64,000 nt of DNA from Mucinivorans hirudinis (GTDB lineage: Bacteria; Bacteroidota; Bacteroidia; Bacteroidales; Rikenellaceae), in NCBI GenBank assembly GCA_000723505.1, contig HG934468.1, positions 2,140,798-2,204,797 of the forward strand. The letters are read 5' to 3'. Under the pieces are notes generated by a model that was given only the letters and a program-made list of their open reading frames with translations, was not told the DNA's origin and did not search any database. Both the position numbers and the translations under genes were made by a program. Shown here one piece after another: positions 52,587-62,600 of this stretch (its first letter is position 1; every line of letters begins with the position of its first letter).

Positions 52587-53750
52587 ATGGCAAAGATTTT
52601 AATCGTAGATGATGAGCGTAGTATTCGCAACACGATTCGCGAACTGCTCGAAATGGAAGGGTATAAGTGCGAGACTGCCGAAAATGGCAAGCAGGCATTG
52701 GAGATGAGTACAAAAGGTGGTTGGGATTTGGTCATCACAGATATTAAAATGCCCGAGATGGATGGTGTGGAACTTCTTGCGGCTCTGCACAGGGATTTCT
52801 CAGACCTGCCTGTGGTGATGATTTCCGGACACGGAACAATAGACATTGCAGTGGATTGTCTCAAAGCCGGTGCTTTCGACTATATTTCCAAACCCATTGA
52901 GCTGAATCGTCTATTGGTTACAGTACGCAATGCGCTTGATAATAGCGAATTGATGAAAGAGACGAAGACGCTGCGTAGAAAGTTGAACTCTAAATTCGTG
53001 GCGGAAATTATTGGCGAATCAGAGGTGATAAACAAGGTGAAAAGCTTGGTGAAGAAGGTTGCCCCATCGGATGCGCGAGTACTTATCACCGGCAGCAATG
53101 GGACTGGTAAGGAATTAGTGGCAAGGTGGTTGCACGAGATGAACGCTCGCTCGAAAGCACCTTTTGTGGAGGTAAATTGTGCGGCAATACCGTCTGAACT
53201 TATCGAAAGCGAACTATTTGGACACGAAAAAGGTGCGTTTACCTCGGCAGTAAAGCAGCGTAAAGGAAAATTCGAGCAGGCTGAGGGGGGCACGATTTTT
53301 TTGGACGAAATAGGTGATATGAGCCTTGCGGCGCAGGCAAAGGTGTTGCGTGCCTTGCAGGAGAAGAAGATTAGTCGCGTGGGTAGTGATACGGATATAT
53401 CTGTTGATGTGCGTGTTGTGGCTGCAACGAACAAGGATTTACAGAGTGAAATAGCCAAGGGTAATTTCCGAGAAGACCTGTATCATCGACTTAGTGTGAT
53501 CATCGTACACGTGCCAACACTTGCCCAAAGGCGCGAAGATATACCGCTCTTGGTAGAATACTTTTTGAAACAATACTGTAACGAACAGGGCATATCTCTA
53601 AAGAAAATTACGGCAGAGGCTGTCGAGATTCTCAAGCAGATGGAGTGGACGGGAAATATCCGCGAACTGCGCAATGTTGTGGAGCGGTTGGTTATTCTCG
53701 GCGAGGATACCATAACGGCTGAGGATGTGAATAGTTATGTGGTAATCTGA
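52587..53750 (+). CDS. Response regulator with sigma-54-type AAA+ domain but no DNA-binding domain
   Basis: 387 residues. Receiver domain with acidic pocket D8/D9 and phosphoacceptor D52, K102; AAA+ domain with Walker A GSNGTGKE (169-176), loop GAFTSA (216-221) and Walker B GGTIFLDEIGD (234-244). The sigma-54-contacting loop is normally GAFTGA; here Gly is Ser. The chain ends after the AAA+ lid (ITAEDVNSYVVI) with no Fis-type helix-turn-helix. It may act without specific DNA binding or on another target. Its histidine kinase is not adjacent. Confidence 0.88.
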   Translation: MAKILIVDDERSIRNTIRELLEMEGYKCETAENGKQALEMSTKGGWDLVITDIKMPEMDGVELLAALHRDFSDLPVVMISGHGTIDIAVDCLKAGAFDYISKPIELNRLLVTVRNALDNSELMKETKTLRRKLNSKFVAEIIGESEVINKVKSLVKKVAPSDARVLITGSNGTGKELVARWLHEMNARSKAPFVEVNCAAIPSELIESELFGHEKGAFTSAVKQRKGKFEQAEGGTIFLDEIGDMSLAAQAKVLRALQEKKISRVGSDTDISVDVRVVAATNKDLQSEIAKGNFREDLYHRLSVIIVHVPTLAQRREDIPLLVEYFLKQYCNEQGISLKKITAEAVEILKQMEWTGNIRELRNVVERLVILGEDTITAEDVNSYVVI

Positions 53751-53769
53751 GAGGTGCGGGCAGAGAGAA

Positions 53770-54813
53770 ATGAAACCTAAAATAGGCATATACGGACGAA
53801 TGAATGTGGGTAAGAGTTCGCTGCTCAATAGATTATTGGGCAGCGATGTTGCCATTGTGTCGGCGGCGGCAGGGACAACGACCGACCCCGTGCGACGCGC
53901 TTTCGAGATTCTGGATTTTGCTCCCGTCATTTTTATAGACACTGCCGGTTTTGACGACACCTCGAGCCCGCTTGGCAGGGAACGTGTCGCAAAAACAGTG
54001 GCAACTCTCGCCGAGGTAGACCTCGCCATTCTCCTTGTAGAGGGAAAGCCGACTGTTGAGGACGAAAAATTTCTGGAAAAAGTAACATCGCCATATATTG
54101 TTGTTGATAAAAACATTGATTCACAGAGTGTTATCAGTCTCATTAAGGACGCAATTCCTTTGAGTTCACTCGTCGAACCACCATTTTTCGGTAGTCGATT
54201 GCAGCGAGGGGATAGCGTTATTATGGTCTGTCCCATTGATAGTGAAGCGCCGAGTGGGCGGCTGATTTTGCCTCAGGTTCAGGCTATCCGTGCGGCATTG
54301 GATGTGGGGGCAACGGCGGTTGTGGTGCAGCCAGACAATTTCGAGAAGGCGCTGGCGGAGCATAAACCACAGTTGGTGGTGATTGACTCACAGGTTTTTG
54401 CGCAAATATTTCCACTCGTACCTCGGGGAGTTGAGCTTACTTCGTTCAGCATTCTTTTGGCTGAGCTTAAGGGCGACTTAGAAACTTACAAGCGAGGGCT
54501 CGAAGTTGTCACTAATCTAAACAGTGGCGACCGGATTTTGATGATTGAGCATTGCTCTCACCAAACAAGTTGCGATGATATTGCTCGCGTGAAGATACCT
54601 CGATTATTCGAGCAGAGACTTGGCAAGGTTCTGGAGTTCGACTTTACGAAAAATCTTGCAACGGTCAATAATTTGAGCCAGTATAGACTTGTCATTCAGT
54701 GCGGTGGCTGTATGACCAACCGCCGTGCCGTAATCTCTAACATTGAGATTGCTAAGCGTAACGGACTTCCCATTACCAATTATGGAATGGCGATAAAATC
54801 TTTGTCCCTGTAA
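53770..54813 (+). CDS. hydF: [FeFe]-hydrogenase H-cluster maturation GTPase HydF
   Basis: Scaffold on which the di-iron subcluster is built before transfer to hydrogenase. 347 residues: GTPase domain with G1 GRMNVGKSS, G2 GTTTDPV, G3 DTAG; the G4 NKxD motif is not clear (VVDKNID). The cluster ligands fit the family rule CxH-x46-CxxC exactly: C262, H264, C311, C314 (EHCSHQTSC and IQCGGCM). It is about 50 residues shorter than common HydF. hydE, hydG and the hydrogenase are outside the window. Confidence 0.92.
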   Translation: MKPKIGIYGRMNVGKSSLLNRLLGSDVAIVSAAAGTTTDPVRRAFEILDFAPVIFIDTAGFDDTSSPLGRERVAKTVATLAEVDLAILLVEGKPTVEDEKFLEKVTSPYIVVDKNIDSQSVISLIKDAIPLSSLVEPPFFGSRLQRGDSVIMVCPIDSEAPSGRLILPQVQAIRAALDVGATAVVVQPDNFEKALAEHKPQLVVIDSQVFAQIFPLVPRGVELTSFSILLAELKGDLETYKRGLEVVTNLNSGDRILMIEHCSHQTSCDDIARVKIPRLFEQRLGKVLEFDFTKNLATVNNLSQYRLVIQCGGCMTNRRAVISNIEIAKRNGLPITNYGMAIKSLSL

Positions 54814-55013
54814 TTTCTTACAGAAAATATTCAGCAGCACACGAGCAAATCGCAGCTGGTGGTGTTTGGTGTTTGTGCTGCAAGACACCCCATCGCGAAA
54901 AAAATCATTAAAAATTTGTAACTATTTATTATTTTCAGCGTTAAAGAAACAGTTTGAGATGCCGAGTTAATAATAATTTTTGAAGCCTCCTTCTTTACAT
55001 TCAAACGCCGTTT

Positions 55014-55493
55014 ATGAATACAACCCAATTCAATACCGTTGTTGAGGATTATGCAGATAATCTCTATCGTTTTGTGTTGGGTATTGTCCGCATACGTGCT
55101 GTGGCAGAGGATGTTGTGCAGGAGAGTTTTTCGAGGGTTTGGGAGAATAGGCGCAAAGTTGAGCCGGCAAAGTCCAAAAGTTACCTCTTCACGATTGCCT
55201 ATAACCTTGCCATCTCCGAGCTCAGAGCCCGTAACCGTCGTCAAAGCGAGGATTTCTCGCTCACTCAACTTGCCACACAGGGAAGTTATAACAACCTCAC
55301 CGAAATGATATGGCAAACGCTTGACACAATGAGTGAAACACAAAGAAGCGTCATTATGTTGTGTGATTGGGAGGGGTATTCCTACCACGAGATAACGCAA
55401 ATTATGGGACTCAGCCTCGCCCAAGTGAAAATATACATTCACAGAACGCGCAATTTGTTAAAAGAAAGGTTACAAGATGAATACAGAGATTAA
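55014..55493 (+). CDS. ECF sigma factor
   Basis: 159 residues with region 2 (AVAEDVVQESFSRVWENR, LFTIAYNLAISELRAR) and region 4 (MSETQRSVIMLCDWEGYSYHE, in part, then AQVKIYIHRTRNLLKERL). Overlaps the next gene by 17 bp, which encodes a single-pass protein suited to be its anti-sigma partner. Confidence 0.9.
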   Translation: MNTTQFNTVVEDYADNLYRFVLGIVRIRAVAEDVVQESFSRVWENRRKVEPAKSKSYLFTIAYNLAISELRARNRRQSEDFSLTQLATQGSYNNLTEMIWQTLDTMSETQRSVIMLCDWEGYSYHEITQIMGLSLAQVKIYIHRTRNLLKERLQDEYRD

Positions 55494-56088
55494 CATACAA
55501 GAGGTTAAAATACCTGCACCTCGGGTGAGTTATCCTCGCAAGCAGGCGCTTAAACGTGGTGTGGAGTTTCCATTTCTGAAATTATCGGCGGTGGCTGTTG
55601 CAGCCTCGGTGCTGTTGGGGTTAATGTTGTATGTCGAACCTTCGGGTGAGCCGTTTGATTTGGAGAGGTTGCGTTGCGAAATCAGGATTGAACCTCCGGC
55701 AAGAGAGGTGGTTGAAGTAGTCAAGGTGGATACCCCGGCAAGGGTGCGTGTGAAGCCGCGGGACAGGGATGTTGAGGTGGTTGAGCCGGTGGTTGAGCTG
55801 ACTGTTGAGCGCGATGAGTTTAGGGCAGTTGTTGTGGATGTTACAGTCAAAGCACCGGTGCTTGATGTTTCCACAGATAAGCTCGATATGGAATTTACTC
55901 CGACGCAACGAGTAGTGTCACCATTCATTATGCAAGTGGAGAGCTATTTGGCTCGCTACAAGGCAGAAGAAGATGAGAGAATGGGGCGTACAATAATTGA
56001 TGCGGTCAAGGAGCTGCCCAAACATATTGCCCAGGCGGGAGTGCGCACTAGGCAGAGAATCGAAAATCTAATAAAACCAAAACAATAA
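55477..56088 (+). CDS. Single-pass membrane protein, putative anti-sigma factor
   Basis: 203 residues: basic cytoplasmic N-terminus of about 35 residues, one membrane helix (about 36-53, LSAVAVAASVLLGLMLYV), then an extracytoplasmic part very rich in Val, Glu, Arg and Asp (VEVVEPVVELTVERDE). No zinc-binding motif is seen. The role is inferred from its overlap with the ECF sigma gene and its topology. The following barrel gene starts 1 bp after its stop. Confidence 0.6.
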   Translation: MNTEINIQEVKIPAPRVSYPRKQALKRGVEFPFLKLSAVAVAASVLLGLMLYVEPSGEPFDLERLRCEIRIEPPAREVVEVVKVDTPARVRVKPRDRDVEVVEPVVELTVERDEFRAVVVDVTVKAPVLDVSTDKLDMEFTPTQRVVSPFIMQVESYLARYKAEEDERMGRTIIDAVKELPKHIAQAGVRTRQRIENLIKPKQ

Positions 56089-56089
56089 A

Positions 56090-56905
56090 ATGAGAACAAA
56101 ACTTACAATTATCTGCCTGTTGCTTTTGAGTGTCGCAACAAGCAAGTCTCAAAGCCAACACACGAGCATTAAGGATAGCTCGGCAACTACTCGCCCACAC
56201 TTCAATTTGGAGGTAACGACGACGACAACGACTACAACAACCCGAGAAGTGAAAAAGTCCCCCAATAAATGGCGTCGAGGTATGGCTAAATACCAGGGGT
56301 TTCACTTGAATTACAATGGTTTAATCAGCGGTTTGAACTCTATGTCCCTGCCCTCCGATGCACGTTACTTAGACCAGACCACCAAGTCTATTGGTGTTGA
56401 ACTTAACTTTGGTAATTTGATTCTCTATTCGAGTGGTTGTTTTGGCGTGGTTTCGGGTATGGGTCTAGAGAGCAACAACTTCCGATTTTCCAATAATATA
56501 ACCCTTGGCAAGGATGCACAGGGGCGTATTATTCCGATTGATTACGGCGAGGAGTACGGTGTTGAGCTGTCAAAGAGCAAATTGACGACCACTTATCTGA
56601 ACATTCCTCTCTTGTTTCAATTTAACCTTTCCAGAGCAAGACACAATCGTGGTTGGATATCCTTTGGAGCGGTGTGTGGAATGAAGTTACAGAGTTATAC
56701 GAAGGTTAAGTCGTGTGAAAGGGGGATTGAGAAAAATTTTAACGACCAAAATATTTCAAACTTTCACTTGGGCTTTCAAGTGATGGTAGGTTATGGTCAT
56801 ATGGGATTTATGGCAAAATATTATCCGCAAAGTATTTTCAAGAAAGATATGGGTCCCAATGTGCAGCAGGTGAATGTAGGATTGGTGTTTTTATTGAATG
56901 ACTAA
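56090..56905 (+). CDS. Outer-membrane beta-barrel protein with polythreonine stretch
   Basis: 271 residues, signal peptide ending ATSKSQ, a run of nine threonines (VTTTTTTTTTR) near residue 43-51 in mixed codons, then barrel-like strands and a terminal VNVGLVFLLND. Third gene of the sigma/anti-sigma operon, so it may be the target or signal input. No family motif beyond a general barrel pattern. Confidence 0.65.
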   Translation: MRTKLTIICLLLLSVATSKSQSQHTSIKDSSATTRPHFNLEVTTTTTTTTTREVKKSPNKWRRGMAKYQGFHLNYNGLISGLNSMSLPSDARYLDQTTKSIGVELNFGNLILYSSGCFGVVSGMGLESNNFRFSNNITLGKDAQGRIIPIDYGEEYGVELSKSKLTTTYLNIPLLFQFNLSRARHNRGWISFGAVCGMKLQSYTKVKSCERGIEKNFNDQNISNFHLGFQVMVGYGHMGFMAKYYPQSIFKKDMGPNVQQVNVGLVFLLND

Positions 56906-56950
56906 AAACAATTTACTTTGCTTACTCTTCGTTTCTGTGTAATATTTTAG

Positions 56951-56958
56951 TAACTTTG
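56951..56958 (+). promoter_or_regulatory. -7 promoter box of uvrA
   Basis: TAACTTTG, 25 bp before the ATG at 56984. Confidence 0.6.
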
Positions 56959-56983
56959 CGGGTTACCATTTTTTAGCATAACG

Positions 56984-59779
56984 ATGATTCGTGTTGAAGG
57001 GGCAAGAGTTCACAACCTCAAAAATATAGATGTCGAAATTCCGCATAACTCGCTCACAGTCATAACAGGACTTTCGGGCAGCGGTAAATCGTCACTGGCA
57101 TTTGATACTATCTATGCCGAGGGGCAGAGGCGTTATTTGGAGACGCTCTCTGCCTATTCGCGTCAATTTTTCGGCACGCTGGAGCGTCCCGATGTAGACA
57201 AAATTACGGGGCTTTCGCCCGTAATTGCCATTGAGCAAAAGACCACAAACAGAAATCCGCGTTCCACAGTGGGCACAATTACAGAGGTTTATGACTTCAT
57301 CAGGCTGCTTTACGCACGCGCCTCTATTGCCTATTCCAAGACCACGGGCGAGCAGATGGTTAGATATTCGGACGAAAAAATTGTTGAACTAATCATCGAA
57401 AAGTACCGGGGCGAGAAAATCGCAATCCTTGCACCCATCATCAAAGGGCGCAAGGGGCACTATCGCGAACTTTTTGCTGGTTTTACAAAGAAGGGTTATA
57501 TCTATGCTCGTGTTGATGGTGAGGTGGTTGAGATTACACCCTCTATGCAGTTGGATAGGTACAAGATTCACAATATCGAGTTGGTTATCGACCGATTGAA
57601 ACCCTCGGTATCAGACGCCGAACGCATAAAAAAGAGCGTTGCCGAAGCAATGAAGCAGGGTAGGGGCACGCTTCTCACCATCCCGCTTGACCTAAAAGTT
57701 CCAATAGCCCCCAAATATTTCAGTCGCAACCTTATGTGCCCCACCACGGGCATAGCCTACAACGAGCCTGCGCCCCACACCTTTTCGTTCAACTCTCCGC
57801 AGGGTGCTTGCCCCCATTGTGGCGGATTGGGGCAGGAGAGTGCGGCAGACATTGAAAAGATTATCCCCGATAGGGCGAAGTCAATCAGAGGCGGTGCGAT
57901 TGAGCCACTCGGTAAGTTCAAGCAGTCGTTTGTTTTCAATAAGTTGGAGGCTCTGTTGGTGCGAAGCGGATATACGTTGGATACGCCCATCAACGAGATG
58001 GAGGAGGATGATGTGTTGGCAATTCTCAATGGTGACTCCTCGCCGCTGCGGGTGGCACTGGCAAGCGCAGGTAATACGATTATGGTGCAGTGGGAGGGGG
58101 TGATTGCCTATTTGGAGAGTCAGTTCGAGGATGGCGATAAGGGAGAAAAGTGGGTGGCGCAGTTTGCTCAGAAACGTCCTTGCTCGGTTTGTGGGGGGGC
58201 GCGGCTGAGGGAAGATTCGCTCTACTTCAAGATTGACGATAAAAATATTGCCGAGGTTTCCTCTATGAGTATCATTCACTTGGCTGAGTGGCTCGAAGGG
58301 ATTGAGCAGCGAATGAGCACCAAGCAGGCCACCATAGCGCGCGAACCGCTCAAGGAGATACGTGAGCGGTTGAGATTTTTGGTGGACGTTGGCTTGGGTT
58401 ATTTGTCGCTCAATAGAAATAGTGCTACACTGAGCGGTGGCGAAAGTCAGCGCATTCGTTTGGCGACTCAAATAGGTTCTAAGTTGGTTAATGTGCTCTA
58501 TATTTTGGATGAGCCGAGCATTGGTCTGCATCAGCGCGATAATATTAAGTTAATAAACTCGTTGAGGCAGCTTCGGGATGCCGGCAACACGGTGATTGTT
58601 GTGGAGCACGACGAGGATATGATTCGGGCGGCGGATTGGATTATTGATGTGGGACCGTTGGCAGGGCGAAGGGGTGGCGAGGTGTCGGCAATGGGAACTT
58701 TTAGTGATATAATCGAGAAACAGACACTCACAACCGATTATCTGACGGGCAGAAAAGCCATAGAAATTCCTGCATCAAGGCGTAAGGGGAGGGGTGAAAT
58801 TACCATTGTCGGCGCAACGGGCAACAACCTCAAGAATGTTACGGTAGATATTCCTCTCGGTGTTTTTGTTTGTGTGGCGGGGGTGAGCGGTAGCGGTAAG
58901 TCATCGTTGATTAACTATACGTTACGTCCCGCTCTGAGTCGCTACTTGTATAACTCCTACGACCAGCCTCTGCCCTACAAAGAGATTCGGGGACTGGACA
59001 AGGTGGATAAGTTGGTTTTGGTAGACCAGTCGCCCATTGGGCGCACACCTCGCTCGAACCCTGCCACTTATAGCGGCGTATGGGGTGATATTCGCAAGCT
59101 GTTCGAGGCAACGCAAGATGCTCAGATTCGGGGTTATAAGGCTGGGCGATTCAGTTTCAACGTCAAGGGTGGGCGTTGCGAGGAGTGCCGCGGTGCGGGT
59201 GTGCAGACGATAGAGATGAACTTTTTGCCGGATGTCTATGTGACTTGTAAGAGTTGTAACGGAGAACGTTATAATCGTGACACGTTGCAAGTTAAGTACA
59301 AGGATAGGAATATTAACGATGTCTTGAATATGACTGTTAATCAGTCGGTTGATTTTTTCGAGAATATACCGTCCATATATCACAAGCTCAAGGCGATTCA
59401 GGACGTAGGTTTGGGTTATCTTCGTTTGGGGCAGCCCTGCACGACGCTTAGTGGGGGTGAGAGTCAGCGGATCAAGCTAAGTTCGGAGCTCAGTAAGCGC
59501 GATACGGGTAATACTCTCTATATTTTGGATGAGCCCACCACGGGGTTGCATTTCGAGGATGTGCGTGTTCTGCTTGGAGTGTTGCAGAGACTTGTTGATA
59601 GGGGTAACTCACTCATTGTCATTGAGCACAACTTGGATGTGATAAAAGTTGCCGACCATATTATTGACATTGGTTACGAGGGTGGTGAGGGGGGGGGCTT
59701 AGTTGTTGCTCGGGGTACTCCGGAGCAGGTGTCGCGTAATAAAAAGAGCTCCACGGGGCGGTTTCTGCTCAAGCGCTAG
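56984..59779 (+). CDS. uvrA: Excinuclease ABC subunit A
   Basis: Damage-recognition ATPase of nucleotide excision repair. 931 residues, two ABC modules: Walker [10 protein letters not shown] and VSGSGKSS, signatures [16 protein letters not shown] and [15 protein letters not shown], Walker [14 protein letters not shown] and [13 protein letters not shown]; zinc modules with CPHCGG, CSVCGG and CEECRG...CKSCNG. A piece of this gene (about 58999-59164) is copied at 62647-62812. Confidence 0.97.
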   Translation: MIRVEGARVHNLKNIDVEIPHNSLTVITGLSGSGKSSLAFDTIYAEGQRRYLETLSAYSRQFFGTLERPDVDKITGLSPVIAIEQKTTNRNPRSTVGTITEVYDFIRLLYARASIAYSKTTGEQMVRYSDEKIVELIIEKYRGEKIAILAPIIKGRKGHYRELFAGFTKKGYIYARVDGEVVEITPSMQLDRYKIHNIELVIDRLKPSVSDAERIKKSVAEAMKQGRGTLLTIPLDLKVPIAPKYFSRNLMCPTTGIAYNEPAPHTFSFNSPQGACPHCGGLGQESAADIEKIIPDRAKSIRGGAIEPLGKFKQSFVFNKLEALLVRSGYTLDTPINEMEEDDVLAILNGDSSPLRVALASAGNTIMVQWEGVIAYLESQFEDGDKGEKWVAQFAQKRPCSVCGGARLREDSLYFKIDDKNIAEVSSMSIIHLAEWLEGIEQRMSTKQATIAREPLKEIRERLRFLVDVGLGYLSLNRNSATLSGGESQRIRLATQIGSKLVNVLYILDEPSIGLHQRDNIKLINSLRQLRDAGNTVIVVEHDEDMIRAADWIIDVGPLAGRRGGEVSAMGTFSDIIEKQTLTTDYLTGRKAIEIPASRRKGRGEITIVGATGNNLKNVTVDIPLGVFVCVAGVSGSGKSSLINYTLRPALSRYLYNSYDQPLPYKEIRGLDKVDKLVLVDQSPIGRTPRSNPATYSGVWGDIRKLFEATQDAQIRGYKAGRFSFNVKGGRCEECRGAGVQTIEMNFLPDVYVTCKSCNGERYNRDTLQVKYKDRNINDVLNMTVNQSVDFFENIPSIYHKLKAIQDVGLGYLRLGQPCTTLSGGESQRIKLSSELSKRDTGNTLYILDEPTTGLHFEDVRVLLGVLQRLVDRGNSLIVIEHNLDVIKVADHIIDIGYEGGEGGGLVVARGTPEQVSRNKKSSTGRFLLKR

Positions 59780-59796
59780 CCGCAGCAGTTTGTCGA

Positions 59797-59881
59797 ACAA
59801 AAAAGTAGTTCCGCCTGACTCGGCGAAACTACTTTGAGGGCAATTCATATACCATTTTTATGTGCGGGATTTCTCCCGCAC
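59797..59881 (-). terminator. Terminator hairpins between uvrA and the fimbrillin array
   Basis: Hairpin one: AAAGTAGTTCCGCC (59802-59815) with GGCGAAACTACTTT (59822-59835); on the minus strand it is followed by six T residues and its single mismatch becomes a G-U pair, so it terminates the fimbrillin transcripts. Hairpin two: GTGCGGGA (59862-59869) with TCCCGCAC (59874-59881). The whole block is copied at 62818-62899. Confidence 0.75.
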
Positions 59882-59902
59882 TAAAAAAATCTCCAACAAA
59901 GA

Positions 59903-60808
59903 TTAAAGTTTTTTTTCCACTCGCATAGTAGGTTTTAATGTTATCTGAGAACGTTCAAAAGGTTCAAGTGTTGCAATTACATCAGCCTTATGGCCATCCT
60001 CACTGAGAAATACCGAAATTTTGTGAGTCTTACCACTCTCGAAGTCTATTTCTAAAGGTGCAACAACCTTTTTGGCGCCTACCTCAATTATCATACTTCT
60101 CAATTTGAAATTTTCAGCTTTATGTGGAGGGAAGTAATATAACTGATTATCTTTAATTACTAAATCGGCAACATCATCTCTAACCTCTAGTGTGCCATCG
60201 ACAGCATCAAGTACTGCTTTAACTGGCATAGAAGTTAATGTGATTGTCGCGCTGCTAGGTTTATCTACTTCGCGGCCGTGCACAATTATAATACGGGCTG
60301 AACTCTGCAAACGCTTAAACTCAAAATTTACTTCGGGTGACTCTTCGCTTCGTCCAGTGGCAGATGCCCAAAGGCACTCCATATCTTTTAAGGAATATTG
60401 TGGACCAAATTCAACAAACTGGGTATGCTGCGTCTGACTTAGGCTACTATTAAATGGATGATAAGCAACAAAATCTACTTTCTCCCCTCCACTTGGAAAA
60501 TATATTGCTCCTGTGATCTCTTCAAAAGCACCTTTGTCATTGCTCTGGAATTTATAATTGGCTAGCTTTACATCTTTAGTCAATCTACTTCCTTCTTTAA
60601 CCATGTATATACCTATGAAATCTCCTGCTTCCCATTTGTTGTCTTCAGTAACGCGCGTAGTTGCTTTGACATCGTTTGTTAATATTTTGCCACCGAACTT
60701 CGCAGCTACAGGTTTTTTAGTTGGATCTTTTGGTGGTGCTGTAGTATTTTTTTTACAACCCACGAATACCATCGCAACAAGTGTTGCGAAAATTAAATAC
60801 TTTTTCAT
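59903..60808 (-). CDS. Mfa-like fimbrillin lipoprotein, copy 1
   Basis: 301 residues. Lipoprotein signal MKKYLIFATLVAMVFVGC, identical in the three neighbouring paralogues, then a Lys/Pro linker and a Mfa_like_1-type fimbrillin fold: WEAGDFIGIYMVKEGSRLT, AIYFPSGGEKVDFVAYHPF and LYYFPPHKAENF. Such proteins are surface pilin or pilus-tip subunits. An A8 tract lies just after the lipid-accepting cysteine codon (60747-60754). It resembles copy 3 more than copy 2. Confidence 0.8.
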   Translation of the reverse strand: MKKYLIFATLVAMVFVGCKKNTTAPPKDPTKKPVAAKFGGKILTNDVKATTRVTEDNKWEAGDFIGIYMVKEGSRLTKDVKLANYKFQSNDKGAFEEITGAIYFPSGGEKVDFVAYHPFNSSLSQTQHTQFVEFGPQYSLKDMECLWASATGRSEESPEVNFEFKRLQSSARIIIVHGREVDKPSSATITLTSMPVKAVLDAVDGTLEVRDDVADLVIKDNQLYYFPPHKAENFKLRSMIIEVGAKKVVAPLEIDFESGKTHKISVFLSEDGHKADVIATLEPFERSQITLKPTMRVEKKL

Positions 60809-61000
60809 TTTGATGTTTGTTCAAAAGGTTTTTTAATAATTCTATTTCACAATCGCGCAGAGTCGATTGTTCAGGCACCCTCTTCAAAGAGGCGAATTAC
60901 CCCCTTTGTATAGGGTACTGAGTAGAGCCGGCTACCTCCTATTAGAAGCAACCTTTCTCTTAATTGCACAGTTGGAGAATTTTGTGCAAAATAAATTATT
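60809..61000 (-). promoter_or_regulatory. Conserved structured leader of fimbrillin copy 1
   Basis: Nearly identical to 63842-64000 before copy 3. Contains CAATCG/CGATTG and CCTCTT/AAGAGG stems. The copy 2 leader is divergent but keeps the CAATCG/CGATTG stem. No convincing TAnnTTTG box was found; TTATTTTG near 60985-60995 is a weak candidate. Confidence 0.5.
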
Positions 61001-61040
61001 CTGCATTCTCCAGCAAAGTTTAGAAGATTGCTAAGCCCTA

Positions 61041-62006
61041 TTATTCGTTAATAGAAACATTAGTTTCTGCTTGAATCCAATCTGTAATGCTGGTAGTCAT
61101 TAGAAACCTTTTGGACTCTTGGAGCTCTATTTTAATATCGTATTGCTTCCCAGCCTCCACGTCCTCCTTAAAAGGAATATCATATGTAGTTTCTCCGTCA
61201 GGTGAAGTGAGCCTTATAAATCTACTTCCGAATTGTGCATTTTGATGTGGAGGAATATTAGCTATCGTATAGTAATCTCCTATGGTTGTGTTGGGATACC
61301 TTCCTATATTAAAGGTATATGACCGCACTTTTATTGAAGCAGACCTCAGTTTTTCGGGGATAGATATCTTGCCCGCTTTAACATCAAACAGCCCCCGAGT
61401 TGGCATATTCTCTAATGAGAATATCCACTTCGTATACCTCTCATGGCCCGATGAGCCCTCGTCAACTCTAACAACGAATAGACCCTGCGCACGCTTAAAA
61501 TTAAAGTTCAGAGTAGAATTCGTACTGGTTTGTCCCGTGATATCTGCCCAAAAGCATTCCGTGTTACCTAGTAGAATCGGGGTGCTTTGGTCTGAGAAAT
61601 CAACTTCAAGCACGGGATTAGCTGCTGATACTTTATCTGAAAAGGGATAATAAGCAACGAAATCTACTTTCTTAGTCTTCGGAAAATATATAGCATTTTC
61701 GATTTCCTTAAAATCACCATCGCTACTGATAGAGTATGGAATATTGTCAGCCAATACATTATCGGCATTACGTTCTGATACTTCGGGAAACATACTCACA
61801 CCCACTTTGCCATATCCGTCAAGCCTCCAGCCAGGTCCAGTAACGGTCTTAGTTGTAATTGTAGTGACATCACTTTTTAATATATTGCCACTGAACTTCG
61901 CCGCTACAGGTTTTTCAGTCGGTTTTTTTGGTGGTGCTGTAGTATTTTTTTTACAACCCACGAATACCATCGCAACAAGTGTTGCGAAAATTAAATACTT
62001 TTTCAT
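61041..62006 (-). CDS. Mfa-like fimbrillin lipoprotein, copy 2
   Basis: 321 residues with the same first 21 or so residues as copies 1 and 3 but a strongly divergent body: WRLDGYGKVGVSMFPEVS, AIYFPKTKKVDFVAYYPFS, ECFWADITGQTS, YTIANIPPHQNAQFG. The fimbrillin-like features (AIYFP, FVAYYPF) remain. A8 tract at 61945-61952. Perhaps an older duplicate whose 5' end has been kept uniform by gene conversion. Confidence 0.8.
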   Translation of the reverse strand: MKKYLIFATLVAMVFVGCKKNTTAPPKKPTEKPVAAKFSGNILKSDVTTITTKTVTGPGWRLDGYGKVGVSMFPEVSERNADNVLADNIPYSISSDGDFKEIENAIYFPKTKKVDFVAYYPFSDKVSAANPVLEVDFSDQSTPILLGNTECFWADITGQTSTNSTLNFNFKRAQGLFVVRVDEGSSGHERYTKWIFSLENMPTRGLFDVKAGKISIPEKLRSASIKVRSYTFNIGRYPNTTIGDYYTIANIPPHQNAQFGSRFIRLTSPDGETTYDIPFKEDVEAGKQYDIKIELQESKRFLMTTSITDWIQAETNVSINE

Positions 62007-62170
62007 TTTGTTGTTTGTTTTAAGTGATTATTGATACTTTAGTTTCACAATCGCGTATATTCGATTGTCCTGACACCCTCTTTATGGGTTCTGAGTAGAT
62101 CCGGATATATCCGGTTAAGATCAACCTTTTCATAATTTCATTGTCGGAGAATTTAGGTTAAACAATAAAT
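62007..62170 (-). promoter_or_regulatory. Leader of fimbrillin copy 2
   Basis: Divergent version of the copy 1/3 leader. It keeps the CAATCG/CGATTG stem near 62049-62068 and the TTCTGAGTAGATCCGG segment, and has its own ATCCGGATATATCCGG palindrome. Confidence 0.4.
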
Positions 62171-62600
62171 TATTTCACCTTCCAGTGCGTTGCTTTTTTT
62201 TGAGTGAACAATAGTTTTGCAAAGGTGTATACTTGCTAAATAACATTCCTTAACTATGTCATATTTATCACTTCACTACCACACTCCAAAAGCTTCTGTC
62301 TGGGGCGAATTTCCTCAGGACAAAGGTATATTATTCACTCAGTGTATATTTTGTATCTAAGAACATATAATTAGTACGAACCTATCCGCTTTATAGAAAA
62401 AGAGTTATTGCCGCAATTTTCCGCGTTGTTTCGGCTTGTTGCATCTTGATAAACAATCACTTATCTCGATATAATCACAGCTTTCAAGCAGGAAATATAC
62501 TCCAAAATAGCCTGCGAAAAGTACGATAGTAATTATCTATTGATTACAAAATACTCCACATCAAGCATATTGTGCAACCCTCTCCGACTTCGTAAAGCAC
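62171..62600. other. AT-rich intergenic region, no gene seen
   Basis: About 430 bp upstream of fimbrillin copy 2. No reading frame with recognisable content and no repeat family member. It must hold any separate promoter for copy 2, but no TAnnTTTG match on the minus strand was convincing. Confidence 0.45.
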
